From Bacteroidales bacterium (GTDB lineage: Bacteria > Bacteroidota > Bacteroidia > Bacteroidales > JAADJA01): DNA of 43,383 nucleotides. Positions 15,841 through 25,703 of the stretch are shown piece after piece. How positions within the stretch are numbered: the stretch's first letter is position 1; each line of letters begins with the position of its first letter. Position numbers and translations under genes: made by a program. Below the pieces are notes generated by a model. It was not told the origin of the DNA. It did no database searches and saw only the letters and a program-made list of their open reading frames with translations. The DNA lies in assembly GCA_016783885.1 (NCBI GenBank), contig JADHVR010000028.1, positions 1 to 43,383 on the forward strand, written 5' to 3'.

Positions 15841-17718
15841 CTAAACTTCCTTATAACACCTTACCCAGTCAATCTCCATTGAAGCTGGCAAACTGCTGCC
15901 GTCAACCTTTCCGGTAATTGATGAACTGAAAACAAGATACATTTCCTCCTGCGGAATTCCCTGAGTTTGTTCATTTACAACCACATCATTTATTTTCCAG
16001 GTAAGTTTGTTTTTTTGCCATTCAAGGGTGTAAATAAAATAATCCTGAGAAACGTCAAGCCCTGAAAACTCTGCTTTCACTGTATCCGGCCCTTTTTTAT
16101 CAGTAATATTTCCTGTATGGTGTGCCATGTCGATTTTCGATTTTTTCTTTTTCAGTTTTAGAATATCGACGTGAGGAAGGTTTTTTTCGGAAGTCATCCA
16201 AAAATTATAGTTTACCGGCTTGGCATAGTTTACTTTTATTTTTGCCTCGATCTTTCCGTATTTCTGACGATGATGTTTTGCAGTGCTCACTAAACCGGTT
16301 GTATAATCAAAATCATGTGGTATAAAACCAAAGGGTTGCTTCCACACTTTTCCGTTTGTTTTTTCTTTCCTGGTAACGATTTTCAGGATGTTGTTTGAAA
16401 TCTCGATGTTTTTGCCGTCAGTAGGGAATGCCGTGTCGGTTTCGAGCGCATAAGCATCATTTATCAGTTTGTCGCCCCAGAAATAGCGTGTCATCCATTT
16501 TTCTTTATTTAATTTGTCAGAGTCAAAATTATCTTCAAAAGCTATTTCCCACTTTTTCAACTCATCAAATTTATCGGAATCCTTGAGTTCAAGATACCAT
16601 TTATATTTTTTAGAGTTTTTAAATTCTTCGTATTGCTTTTTCTTATCGTTCTCCGTCTTCTCTTTTTTTTCTAAAGATATTAACAATTCTTTATGCTCAT
16701 CAGATGCAAGGTATTTCTCCAATTCAAGATAATCAGCCAATTCTTTTGATTTTTCAAAAGTCCGGAAATCTTTGAACTTTTGTGAATTTTGGAACTTATA
16801 GAAATCTTTAAATTGTTTTGATTTTTTCTTTTGCCCGTAGTCTTTAAGTTTGGCATTTATTTCGTTCAACTCCTTTTCTGCCTTAATTTTCTTTTCTTTA
16901 AACTCGTCGGAATTGATGTAATCCTGGAGCTTATAAAAATCTTTCAATCCTTCCGACTTTTCAAACTCAAGATAACTTTTATATTTGGCTGATTCCCCGA
17001 ACTTATAGTAGAACTTAATATTCCTGGATTTCTTCAGGTTTTTATATTCCTGCTGCTTTCTGCCTTCTTCCGTGTTTTTAAATTCCTTTGGATCAGCAGC
17101 ATTTTCCTTTTGCTTGAATTCGTCTGAATTAATGAACTTTTCAAGCTCTTCAAACTCCTTTAATTCTTTTGATCCGACAATACTATTGAATTCTTTCAGC
17201 TTTGCCGAGTCTTTGAATTTGAAATATGTTTTAAAGGATTTGGACTTCTTCTGACCATTGTACTCCTTTTCTTTTTGGTCTTCTACTGCTTTTTGCTCTT
17301 CCAAAGACTTTTTATTGCTTGCGAACTCATTGGAAGTTACAAGATTTTCAAGCTCTTCGTAATCTTTTAATTCTTTTGATTCGACAAAATCATTATAATT
17401 CTTCATCTTTTGCGATTCTTTAAACCTGAAATAGTCTTTGAACTTTTTGGATTTCTTCTGGCTTTCGTACCTGTTTTTCTTTTCCTGTTCTCCTTTTTTT
17501 CCTGTCTCGATGGAACTCATCAGGTTTGAATGTTCTTTTGAACTCAGGTATTTTTCAAGTACATAGAAATCTTTTAACTCCTGCGAATTTTCAAAAGCAA
17601 TAAAATCCTCATGTTCTTTTGCCAGGTTTGCCCTGTCCTGTTCAATTTTTGATGTTTTAGGAATTGAACTGAATTTTGAAAAAATGAAATACTTGTTTCC
17701 AAATGTTATGTTACCCAT
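15841..17718 (-). CDS. Five charged ~69-aa repeats fused to a GH16-like pseudoenzyme domain
   Basis: The 625-residue protein has no signal peptide or lipobox. Residues 45-390 form five repeats starting at S45, S114, S183, S255 and S324 (69, 69, 72, 69 and ~67 residues). Each reads roughly S-x-E-L-K-D-F/Y-x-x-L-E-K-x-[hydrophobic]-x-S-x-E, then a Lys/Glu-rich helix, KKSKxFKxYF(K)F, and a SxKxKxF segment. Residues ~392-625 look like a GH16/concanavalin-A-type lectin fold: FEDNFDSDKLNKEKW start, GKIEAKIKV, NFWM, and a MEIDWVRCY end typical of GH16. The GH16 active-site motif ExDxxE is replaced by HVDILK (H516, D518, K521), so both catalytic glutamates are missing. It may be an intracellular binding or scaffold protein. 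Function is unknown. Confidence 0.8.
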   Translation of the reverse strand: MGNITFGNKYFIFSKFSSIPKTSKIEQDRANLAKEHEDFIAFENSQELKDFYVLEKYLSSKEHSNLMSSIETGKKGEQEKKNRYESQKKSKKFKDYFRFKESQKMKNYNDFVESKELKDYEELENLVTSNEFASNKKSLEEQKAVEDQKEKEYNGQKKSKSFKTYFKFKDSAKLKEFNSIVGSKELKEFEELEKFINSDEFKQKENAADPKEFKNTEEGRKQQEYKNLKKSRNIKFYYKFGESAKYKSYLEFEKSEGLKDFYKLQDYINSDEFKEKKIKAEKELNEINAKLKDYGQKKKSKQFKDFYKFQNSQKFKDFRTFEKSKELADYLELEKYLASDEHKELLISLEKKEKTENDKKKQYEEFKNSKKYKWYLELKDSDKFDELKKWEIAFEDNFDSDKLNKEKWMTRYFWGDKLINDAYALETDTAFPTDGKNIEISNNILKIVTRKEKTNGKVWKQPFGFIPHDFDYTTGLVSTAKHHRQKYGKIEAKIKVNYAKPVNYNFWMTSEKNLPHVDILKLKKKKSKIDMAHHTGNITDKKGPDTVKAEFSGLDVSQDYFIYTLEWQKNKLTWKINDVVVNEQTQGIPQEEMYLVFSSSITGKVDGSSLPASMEIDWVRCYKEV

Positions 17719-17938
17719 CTTAAATATTTTTTTCTTAAAATTATGACAATATTACAAAACAAATAGTTTGCTGAAAAATTTTATTTTGTATTTAATATAA
17801 AAAATTATGAATTATGTTTAAAACGAACTTTAAGATTAATTATTGAGCGCTTACAATATCATAAAATAGTTGAATTTATAACAATTGATTCAGGATTTAA
17901 TATACTTTAAGGTTTTTCCCTCCGTTAATATATTCGAT
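17719..17938. other. AT-rich divergent intergenic region
   Basis: This separates the GH16-like repeat gene (-) from the TonB receptor operon (+). It is strongly A/T-rich. No ORF, repeat or hairpin is evident apart from the receptor promoter that follows. Confidence 0.5.
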
Positions 17939-17970
17939 TTTGTTTCTTTTGTATTATATAATTAATTTTG
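17939..17970 (+). promoter_or_regulatory. Bacteroidota-type promoter of the TonB receptor operon
   Basis: TTTG (17939-17942), a 20-nt spacer and TAATTTTG (17963-17970) match TTTG-N19/20-TANNTTTG at every defined base. Transcription would start near 17977. This excludes the in-frame ATG at 17968 as the translation start and supports the ATG at 17995. Confidence 0.65.
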
Positions 17971-17994
17971 GAAACCAATTATAGTACACAAACC

Positions 17995-20349
17995 ATGAAA
18001 ACACTTGTGATTGTTTTAATCACATCTTTAATAATGCTGTTGCCTCATAAGGTTGTTAAAGCTGAAGGTGATGATGTAAAAACCAAATATACCATCAGCG
18101 GACATATAAGTGACAAGGAAACCGGCGAAGACCTGATTGGCGCTACGGTTTTTATTAAAGAATTAAAAACCGGCACCAGCTCCAATGTATATGGTTTTTA
18201 TTCAATAAGTCTTGAGCCGGGAACTTACACTCTGATATTTTCATATATCGGCTATGAATCGCATAAAAATTTTTTTGACCTTAACAGCGACATCACTTAT
18301 AATGTTGATATTGCCGTTAAAAAGCAGGAGCTTGACGAAGTGGTAATAACAGGAACTGCACTGAACGAGAATATTACACGAGCCGAGATGAGCACCATTA
18401 AAATGGATGTAAAAACCATCAGGCAGATACCGGCATTGATGGGTGAGGTGGACATAATCAAAGCCATTCAGCTATTGCCGGGGGTTCAGACCATTGCCGA
18501 AGGCAGTTCGGGGTTTAGTGTCAGAGGTGGAAGCATGGATCAAAACCTTATCCAGTTGGATGAATCAACCGTTTACAACGCCTCTCATCTTATGGGTTTC
18601 TTTTCGGTGTTCAATAACGATGCAATAAAGGATGTAAAACTTTATAAAGGCGATATTCCCGCATCTTCTGGCGGTCGCCTGTCATCATTACTTGATGTAA
18701 GGATGAAGGACGGAAACTTAAAGAAAATATCAGGGACAGGCGGAATAGGCACCATTGCAAGCAGACTGACCCTTGAAGGCCCAATTGTAAAAGATAAAGT
18801 TTCTTTTATTGTTTCAGGAAGAAGAACCTACGCCGATATTTTCCTCAAATTATTCGGAAATGCTGATGTGAGGGATAACAGAATCTATTTCTATGATCTT
18901 AATGCTAAAGTGAATTATAAAATAAATGAAAACAACAGGGTTTTTGTTTCGGCATATTACGGCAAAGATATTTTTAAGAATCCTGATTTCAAGATTGGAT
19001 GGGGCAATCAAACATTTACTACCCGGTGGAATCATCTTTTCTCGAAAAAATTATTTTCTAACTTTACGTTTGTTTACAGCAAATTCGACTATGAGTTGGG
19101 TGTACCCGAAGGACAAGCCAATTCTTTCAGTTGGATATCTAATTTGAAGGATTATGGCTGTAAGGCTGATTTTAGTTATTATTTGAATACAAACAACACA
19201 ATAAAATTTGGAACGAGCGTAATTTATCACAATTTTATACCGGGCACAGCAAAAGGTCTTGGAGAGGAAGCTTTTGCTACCGAATATAAAGTTCAGGACA
19301 ATAATGCAATTGAATCAGGTATCTATGTGAGTAATGAACAAAAAATAGGATCGAGGTTAACATTGAAATATGGTTTAAGGTTTTCATACTTCCAGAATGT
19401 AGGTGAGGCTACTATATACAATTTTGATGAAAACTACGAGGTAATTGATTCAACGGTTTATAACAAAGGTGTGTTTTTTTGTCCCTATTACGGGTTTGAA
19501 CCAAGGGTGGGAGCTACATTCGTTTTAAACGAGGTTTCATCTGTAAAAGCAAGTTATGCCATGACAAGGCAGTACATTCATTTAGCCCAGAACTCCACAG
19601 CAGGAACACCGCTCGATATTTGGTTTCCTTCCTCACCTAATGTGAAGCCACAGATAGCCGACCAGGTTGCTCTTGGATATTTCAGGAATTTTAAGGGAAG
19701 TAAAATCGAAGCCTCTGTGGAAGCCTATTATAAATACATCAATAATGCTATTGATTTTAAGGATCATGCAGAATTGTTGCTTAACCAGCATTTTGAAGGA
19801 GAGCTAAGGTTCGGAACAGCATGGGCTTACGGACTGGAATTCATGGTTAACTATCACATAAAAAAGGTTTCAGGATGGGTTAGCTATACTTTATCGAAAA
19901 CCGAAAGAAAGATAAACGGAATAAATGATGGGAATAAGTATCCGGCAACTTATGACAAACCAAATGATGTTTCTATTGTATTTAATTATGATGTAAGCAA
20001 AAGGTTATCAATCGGGGCAACATGGGTTTATTCCACAGGCTCTGCCGTTACTTTCCCTGCCGGCAAATTTCTTTACGGAAATAAGTATGTGCCAATTTTT
20101 AGTGAAAGGAACGGTTACAGAATGCCCGATTATCACAGGCTCGACCTGTCAGTTACCTTGCGAAGTAAAGATAAGCCCGGCAGAAAATGGTCGTATGATT
20201 GGAATTTTTCGGCTTATAATGCATATAACAGGAAAAATCCCTGGGTCATAAATTTTAAGCAGGATCCCGACAATCCAGATGTAACTTATGCCGAAATGAT
20301 TTACCTGTTCGGCATTGTACCTGCTATTACATTTAATTTTAAATTCTAA
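17995..20349 (+). CDS. TonB-dependent outer-membrane receptor with carboxypeptidase-regulatory-like N-domain
   Basis: The start at 17995 gives a 784-residue protein with a clean signal peptide (MKTLVIVLITSLIMLLPHKV...A). An upstream in-frame ATG at 17968 lies within the promoter and is rejected. Order of domains: CarboxypepD_reg-like beta-sandwich (about 32-115, ISGHISDKETGEDLIGATV), TonB-box-like ELDEVVITG (about 117-125), plug (about 130-235, LPGVQTIAEGSSGFSVRGG) and a 22-strand barrel to the end (final TFNFKF). It is smaller than SusC proteins (about 1000) and paired with a DUF4249-type lipoprotein rather than SusD. Substrate is unknown; peptides or a metal complex are possible. The downstream lipoprotein gene starts 5 bp after its stop. 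Confidence 0.92.
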   Translation: MKTLVIVLITSLIMLLPHKVVKAEGDDVKTKYTISGHISDKETGEDLIGATVFIKELKTGTSSNVYGFYSISLEPGTYTLIFSYIGYESHKNFFDLNSDITYNVDIAVKKQELDEVVITGTALNENITRAEMSTIKMDVKTIRQIPALMGEVDIIKAIQLLPGVQTIAEGSSGFSVRGGSMDQNLIQLDESTVYNASHLMGFFSVFNNDAIKDVKLYKGDIPASSGGRLSSLLDVRMKDGNLKKISGTGGIGTIASRLTLEGPIVKDKVSFIVSGRRTYADIFLKLFGNADVRDNRIYFYDLNAKVNYKINENNRVFVSAYYGKDIFKNPDFKIGWGNQTFTTRWNHLFSKKLFSNFTFVYSKFDYELGVPEGQANSFSWISNLKDYGCKADFSYYLNTNNTIKFGTSVIYHNFIPGTAKGLGEEAFATEYKVQDNNAIESGIYVSNEQKIGSRLTLKYGLRFSYFQNVGEATIYNFDENYEVIDSTVYNKGVFFCPYYGFEPRVGATFVLNEVSSVKASYAMTRQYIHLAQNSTAGTPLDIWFPSSPNVKPQIADQVALGYFRNFKGSKIEASVEAYYKYINNAIDFKDHAELLLNQHFEGELRFGTAWAYGLEFMVNYHIKKVSGWVSYTLSKTERKINGINDGNKYPATYDKPNDVSIVFNYDVSKRLSIGATWVYSTGSAVTFPAGKFLYGNKYVPIFSERNGYRMPDYHRLDLSVTLRSKDKPGRKWSYDWNFSAYNAYNRKNPWVINFKQDPDNPDVTYAEMIYLFGIVPAITFNFKF

Positions 20350-20354
20350 AAAAA

Positions 20355-21197
20355 ATGACAAAAAACTTATTAATTCTTCTACTTAGTACAATGCTTATGG
20401 CAGGCTGTACCGAAAGAATTGACATTGATTTGGGAACTACTTATACACGGCTTGCTGTTGAGGGTCATATTACAACCGATACAACCACTCACTGGGTCAG
20501 ATTGTCCAAATCGACCGATTATTATAGCAACACTCCTCCACCGCCTGTTAGTAATGCCGTAGTTACGGTTAACGACGGGTTTGAAACATTTACACTTAAC
20601 GAAAACGATACTCTGCCCGGATATTATGAAACACTACCTGATTATTATGGAATACCCGGCAGAACGTATTCATTGGAGATAGAATTGCAGGAGGAGATAC
20701 ATGGATATAAGTCTTACTCTGCTTCTTGCGAACTCAAACCGGTTGCACCGATTGATTCCATAAAGGTGGAATATATTGAGAAATGGGAAGCCTGGGATGT
20801 AAAAATTTATGCATGGGAACCTCCGAGCGTTGATTTTTATACATTTAATATTATTAAAAATGGCGTTCTGATTACCGATACGATAGATGAAATAGGAATA
20901 TCGGACGATCGTTTCTTTAATAGTAATTATACCAATGGGGCGACTGTATATTATCTGATGGAGGAAAATCCTGACGAAGTTGTTAATCCAGGCGATACCA
21001 TCACTCTAATAATGGGAGGTGTAACAAAAGAGTATTACAACTTTATTGTTGAACTGATGGATGAAACTTTTGAATACAGGAATCCTTTGTTCAGCGGACC
21101 TCCGGCAAATGTCAGCACCAATATTTCGAATGGGGCTGTTGGTTTTTTTACGGCTTATTCTAATACTTATTCGAGTACGGTGTACCAAGGTCCCTGA
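20355..21197 (+). CDS. DUF4249-type lipoprotein partner of the TonB receptor
   Basis: The 280-residue protein has a lipoprotein signal with lipobox LMAGC, acylated at C18. ERIDIDLG after the Cys and RLAVEGHITTD are typical of DUF4249 lipoproteins, which in Bacteroidota are encoded right after a TonB receptor of this type. It begins 5 bp after the receptor stop, in the same operon, and lacks a convincing Shine-Dalgarno. It probably sits on the outer membrane next to the receptor and helps capture the ligand. It is slightly shorter than many family members, but the frame ends cleanly. Confidence 0.85.
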   Translation: MTKNLLILLLSTMLMAGCTERIDIDLGTTYTRLAVEGHITTDTTTHWVRLSKSTDYYSNTPPPPVSNAVVTVNDGFETFTLNENDTLPGYYETLPDYYGIPGRTYSLEIELQEEIHGYKSYSASCELKPVAPIDSIKVEYIEKWEAWDVKIYAWEPPSVDFYTFNIIKNGVLITDTIDEIGISDDRFFNSNYTNGATVYYLMEENPDEVVNPGDTITLIMGGVTKEYYNFIVELMDETFEYRNPLFSGPPANVSTNISNGAVGFFTAYSNTYSSTVYQGP

Positions 21198-21327
21198 CCT
21201 GAAGGGCAGGGAACTCAGTTTTCAAGGGAACAATCTTTTTTGCAATTTTTTTATTGCTAAATAATTACAATAAAACCAGCCGATTCAATTTTATTATTTT
21301 AAAATTCAGGAATAATGTGGATTAAAT

Positions 21328-22389
21328 TCACTTCAAGGTGTAACTAAAAGCTATTATCAACTTGTCATGGTATATGTTTTCTTCCTGAAGTGAATACAGG
21401 TCAACTGAACGGAATACAAAAATCCCATGCGAAAAACCGGCTTTTAAATGAAATCTTCCGAAATCATAACATGTCATTATTGAATAATTCCCGAGTTTAA
21501 GCGAACTCTTGGTTTTGTTAACCATGTATTCAGGATTTATTGTGAATCTTTTAAAAAGCACCCTGAATCCGTTAATAAAATCAATTTGTTTCTTTGTATC
21601 TTCACTACGCAGGTCTTTTTCAGACGGTACAATTTTGCGTATTGATAAATATATATTATACATTAGGTCTTTCTTATCTGCGGGTTCGTTCAGGTAATAA
21701 TCGCCAAGAGCAATTGTAAAGAACGACAAATTCTGGAAATCGCCGGGGATGGATAATCTGTTTTTATCTGACTCCGCAAATCCTTCTAATTCGGATGTGT
21801 TAAACGTATAACTCGTATATATTGAATTAGCAGAGTGCATTAGCTGTAATGTCAACAATTTATAATTGAATAATACAGATAAATCATAGCCAAACGGAAA
21901 TGTTTTATTATAATAAAAATCATTCCCCATGATGTTATACCTTCCTGCCAGTCCTAACTGCATTTTTGAATTTCCGGTTTCATTAAATTGAATTATTTTG
22001 ATATACCGGATAGCAGGGGTAATAATAAAATTTTTACCTTTATCATTGTATAGTTTTATTAATATAGGTGCGTTGTAATATAACTCCGGTATATCATATC
22101 CTTTTGTAATAAACCCATTAATGCATGCTCCTATTTCAGAATTATTCAGTAACCAATATTTTTTATTTGTTAATTTGAACCTTGATATCACCTGAAAATT
22201 ATCTAATATATTCGGGATGGTATTTTCGAAATGTAATACTGAATAAGTCTTGAACCCGAATTTTGCCTTTTGTCCCTCTGAAAGTACAGACCTCAGGTTG
22301 TAATATGAATCAAGTGTTTCATGGAAATACTGGCTTTTAGCAAAAGAAAAGAAAATTATTAACAACAAGGGGGTTAGCCAGAATTTCAT
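21328..22389 (-). CDS. Predicted outer-membrane beta-barrel protein
   Basis: The 353-residue protein starts with a signal peptide (about 1-19, ending FAKSQ). The rest is amphipathic strands rich in Tyr, Phe and Asn (IITPAIRYIKIIQF, LKAGFSHGIFVFRSV) and ends in a typical barrel strand KLIIAFSYTLK. Many Bacteroidota surface barrels of 300-400 residues look like this. I do not recognise a named family. It lies 65 bp downstream of a large DUF3352-like gene on the same strand and may be co-transcribed. Confidence 0.7.
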   Translation of the reverse strand: MKFWLTPLLLIIFFSFAKSQYFHETLDSYYNLRSVLSEGQKAKFGFKTYSVLHFENTIPNILDNFQVISRFKLTNKKYWLLNNSEIGACINGFITKGYDIPELYYNAPILIKLYNDKGKNFIITPAIRYIKIIQFNETGNSKMQLGLAGRYNIMGNDFYYNKTFPFGYDLSVLFNYKLLTLQLMHSANSIYTSYTFNTSELEGFAESDKNRLSIPGDFQNLSFFTIALGDYYLNEPADKKDLMYNIYLSIRKIVPSEKDLRSEDTKKQIDFINGFRVLFKRFTINPEYMVNKTKSSLKLGNYSIMTCYDFGRFHLKAGFSHGIFVFRSVDLYSLQEENIYHDKLIIAFSYTLK

Positions 22390-22454
22390 TTGGGTTAATG
22401 CTTGATAACAATAATTCTTTATAATTGCCAGCCAAACTAATAATCATTTTCTAT

Positions 22455-25196
22455 TTATTCTAACAAATAATTCATTACTTTATTCCCCGAACAAATCACC
22501 ATGTTGATTTTGCCGTCATTGTTCAGGCTGCCCACAATAAATGGCGTTTCGCCCGAGATATACTGATTAGTAAAAACCCGTCCGCTTTTATCAAAAATGA
22601 ATACTTCCTTTGTTTTTGAATCAATAACGCCAAGATAACTTTTATTCCCGTTAAGAGTAAAAAATACAGGCTTGACTGTGACTTCGGAGTTGAAGGTATG
22701 CTGCTGTATTACTTTTTTAAATTTGTTAAAAACAGTCAGTGTATTGTTATCAAGGAATATGAAGTCTTTGGAATTATCACCGTCAAAGTCTTCGTACAGG
22801 AAAAAATGACCTGGAGAAAAATCCCCGAAGGATGTTTTACTGATCTTTCCTTTTGGAGAAATGTACGTTAGTTTCCCATTTTCATCTGTTGTAATAATAA
22901 TCCCTTTGCTGTTGGTTTCGTTTTTATAGAACTTTGAATTTTTTGCTTTTACAAAATTCTTTTTAAGCCTTATCCGGGCTTCACCCCGGCGGTTGGTTAT
23001 TGTAACATTGCCGTTTTTATCGGTGATCAGGATATAGTCTTTGCCTTTAGCTGTCAGGTGTTCTGCCGGATATGGCACTGTGGTTTTAGCCTGTATTTTT
23101 TTCCAGCCTTCAACCAACTCTCCTTTGATGTTGTAATTATATATCTTATTATCTTCTAACCCAAGCAGGAGGCGATATTCATTTTTTCTTTCATAATCAA
23201 AAACCGAAATACCGTTTGTTGCAGCGGCTGCAAGTCTTACAGGGTAATCAGCAACATTACTGCCGTTCAGGTCGATCAGAAACAGGTAGTTCTTCGAATT
23301 GAATAGATATTGAAACTTCCGGTTCTTATAGTAATCCACAATATAAACATCGCTAACCGGATTCTCAGGCAAAGGTATCTTCCATTTGATCAAGCCGGTA
23401 TGGTCAATGAGATATATGTTTTGAAGTTCGTCGAAGACCACTACATTCAGCTTGCCGGTTTTATGATTGCGCACAAAAAATGGTTTTCCTGTGATGCGGG
23501 CATTTGTTTCAGTTTCCCAGCTCGACGGATTGACCTCACGGTAGGTTGGGTTATATTTCAGGTAAATGTTTGTGTAAAACATCCTGTTGATGTAGCTGAA
23601 TTGTAAGGCAAGCCCTTCAAAAGTTTGAATCACATCCTCGTTATTTTCGATGTGTGTCTCTAATTCTTTATTTAACAAAGGCTTTATTAAATCGAGCGAT
23701 TTTTTGATGTTGCAATAAAGGTAAATGTTTGATCGCTCGGAAATGTTATCCGAGAAAGCCTGGTAATTAAAATTCTCCGATAAGGTCTTTTGTTTGTAAA
23801 AGCAATTTATCAGATGTATCAGGGCTTCGGGGTTATTGGCAAAAACAACGTATTCTTTAATAGTGATAAAATAGTTATTTTTCAGATGAGAAAACCATGG
23901 ACCAAATATTTCAGGAATAAAGCCGGGAATGTCTATTCTTCCGATCCGGTATTCATTGTATTCCCTGGCGAATTGCTCCTTTCCTGTACGTCTGTCGGCA
24001 TTTTGAGCAATTTTAAATAAATTCTGCGCAGCTTTTTTAATATCATTTGTCCGAAAGAATACATAGCAGTTTTTTCCGGTATTTCCTGCCGGTTCGGCAA
24101 AAGCTATCCCAGCCTCATTACCTATCCATGAAAAAAACTGATTTTGAAGGTTGACTCCATATTTTCTGTTTATCTTATTTAAGCTGCTTTTTAAATCATC
24201 CGGGACCTGGATGTTTTTTAAATAATTTTTATACCCTGAAATAAATTTTTCAAAATCCTCAAACCCAAAATCAAGCAATACAGAAACATCATAAGGCAGG
24301 ATAGTAATTACATCGACCGGTTGAGGTTCCTGCCTGAAACAATCGAGAAACTGTCCTGAAGAATCTGAAGTTACGGTGTATCCGTTTAGCAGCAGCTCAT
24401 TGTTTTTTATAATAAGATCAATTTCCGACCATTGAGCGAATTCAGATAAGTGTTTTACTGAAGATGAGGTTGCCGGATGTGTGTATTTGCTAAGAAAAGT
24501 TTGAAAGTACCGGTAATTCAGGAAAAAATTTGCATCCACCTTTTTCCCGGCAGTAAGCATGATTTTTTGAAATCCTGCACCGCGTTCGACAGGCTTACCG
24601 GAATTAAGTTGATTTAAGGCGGCTGTTACAAATGACTCGTTGAAACTTCCCAAAAAAACACCTTTGCAAACAGCACAGTAAAATAACCTTTCCGTTCCGG
24701 CAATATTAACCGTGTTGATTTTAACTTTGTTATGAATTTTCTGAAAAACAATGCTTTTATTACCAAGGGCTTTTTTTATAAAATTTTCTATCGTATATTC
24801 CTGGCTCAAGGAAGGAAATTCAACAAGGAAAAGCAAATCGAAACGACCGGTATCAACAGGATGCACCGATACCAGGACTTTATTTTGCTCAATTATTTCG
24901 CTTATTACATTATCAGTTTTGATAAGTGAATCGAGAAGGCTTAATTGCCGGTGAATTTGATGGATAGGCTTAATGTGTATAAGCTCTTTCCACAAGTCGG
25001 TGTGGTCTGCAAGTTTATTCCATGTTGCCGGGGTGTTATTAAATTCGGCAAAAAAAACAGCGTTTTCAGGTATTGCCCCAATGGCAGGTAATACAGGATT
25101 TTTTAACTCACGATAATATTTGTAACCGAAATAGCCGGCTGCCAAAACAATACAAGCAGATAAAACAATCAGAATATATTTTTTAACTGATCCCAT
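22455..25196 (-). CDS. DUF3352-like membrane-anchored protein with C-terminal propeller-like region
   Basis: The 913-residue protein begins with an uncleaved-looking membrane helix (about 6-24), so it is probably anchored in the inner membrane with a periplasmic body. Residues about 35-560 contain PAIGAIPENAVFFAEF, FLVEFPSLS, YGVNLQNQFFSWIGNEAGIAFAEP-like segments typical of DUF3352 proteins, shown here only by short matches. Residues about 590-913 repeat short beta units with D-x-[N/D]-G turns (LIDLNGSN, ITDKNGNV, TTDENGK, NNDGKINM), like a quinoprotein or FG-GAP propeller. Function is unknown. It may be co-transcribed with the downstream barrel gene. Confidence 0.7.
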   Translation of the reverse strand: MGSVKKYILIVLSACIVLAAGYFGYKYYRELKNPVLPAIGAIPENAVFFAEFNNTPATWNKLADHTDLWKELIHIKPIHQIHRQLSLLDSLIKTDNVISEIIEQNKVLVSVHPVDTGRFDLLFLVEFPSLSQEYTIENFIKKALGNKSIVFQKIHNKVKINTVNIAGTERLFYCAVCKGVFLGSFNESFVTAALNQLNSGKPVERGAGFQKIMLTAGKKVDANFFLNYRYFQTFLSKYTHPATSSSVKHLSEFAQWSEIDLIIKNNELLLNGYTVTSDSSGQFLDCFRQEPQPVDVITILPYDVSVLLDFGFEDFEKFISGYKNYLKNIQVPDDLKSSLNKINRKYGVNLQNQFFSWIGNEAGIAFAEPAGNTGKNCYVFFRTNDIKKAAQNLFKIAQNADRRTGKEQFAREYNEYRIGRIDIPGFIPEIFGPWFSHLKNNYFITIKEYVVFANNPEALIHLINCFYKQKTLSENFNYQAFSDNISERSNIYLYCNIKKSLDLIKPLLNKELETHIENNEDVIQTFEGLALQFSYINRMFYTNIYLKYNPTYREVNPSSWETETNARITGKPFFVRNHKTGKLNVVVFDELQNIYLIDHTGLIKWKIPLPENPVSDVYIVDYYKNRKFQYLFNSKNYLFLIDLNGSNVADYPVRLAAAATNGISVFDYERKNEYRLLLGLEDNKIYNYNIKGELVEGWKKIQAKTTVPYPAEHLTAKGKDYILITDKNGNVTITNRRGEARIRLKKNFVKAKNSKFYKNETNSKGIIITTDENGKLTYISPKGKISKTSFGDFSPGHFFLYEDFDGDNSKDFIFLDNNTLTVFNKFKKVIQQHTFNSEVTVKPVFFTLNGNKSYLGVIDSKTKEVFIFDKSGRVFTNQYISGETPFIVGSLNNDGKINMVICSGNKVMNYLLE

Positions 25197-25622
25197 TTTG
25201 TTTTTAGTCTGGTTTCATAATGTTTATAATTTGTAATACGTTAACTATTTGCCATTCACATTTAATCATCCCATTGTGTGTCTAATTATAAAAAACATGA
25301 GTGTTTCATCACATAACAAAATTATATGAAAAAAAACCATTGGTTCAATAAAATTAAAAAATAAGCTAACAGGTGGTTGTTAATAGCGGAGAAGTCAGAA
25401 ATCTCAGACACAGATTGGAAAAGCTCTGTTTCAGGTTACAGATTTCATGTCCCAGGTTTCACGTTCCAAGTTTCAGGTTTAATCATTGACCATGCCTGAA
25501 TAAGGTTGACCATTTTTAACCTTTTTTTAATTATGTAATATATATGTTGACTTTTTCTTTTTGGCCTACTTTTTTCTTTTAATCTTGATTTATTCTGATA
25601 ATATTTTCTTAAATCAAAAATT
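25197..25622. other. Intergenic region with degenerate repeats, no gene
   Basis: No credible ORF is seen. The middle part (about 25388-25485) consists of degenerate CAGGTTTCA/CAGATT-like words of the kind found between Bacteroidota genes. GGTT and AACC flank a short loop before a T-run at about 25504-25528, a weak terminator-like feature. Confidence 0.4.
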
Positions 25623-25703
25623 TTATTGCTTGCTACAAATCACAATAAATTCTTTCGATTCAGCATCGAGTTCATTTTCCTCAAAATCTCCAAAAATATT
25701 TAC
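25623..25703 (-). pseudogene. Possible 3' remnant of a SAM-dependent methyltransferase gene
   Basis: Directly after and overlapping the C10 peptidase stop codon, another frame of the minus strand reads 26 residues to a TAA at 25625-25623: IFGDFEENELDAES then KEFIVICSKQ. This pattern (GDF/Y, D-x-x-S, FIVxCxK at the end) resembles the last beta strands of class I methyltransferases. No start or body is present. The match is short, so this is tentative. Confidence 0.35.

Noticed and set aside
21191-21215. TCCCTG / CAGGGA hairpin after the DUF4249-type gene as a terminator
   Set aside because: Stem of 6 bp with a 10-nt loop and no T-run directly after it.
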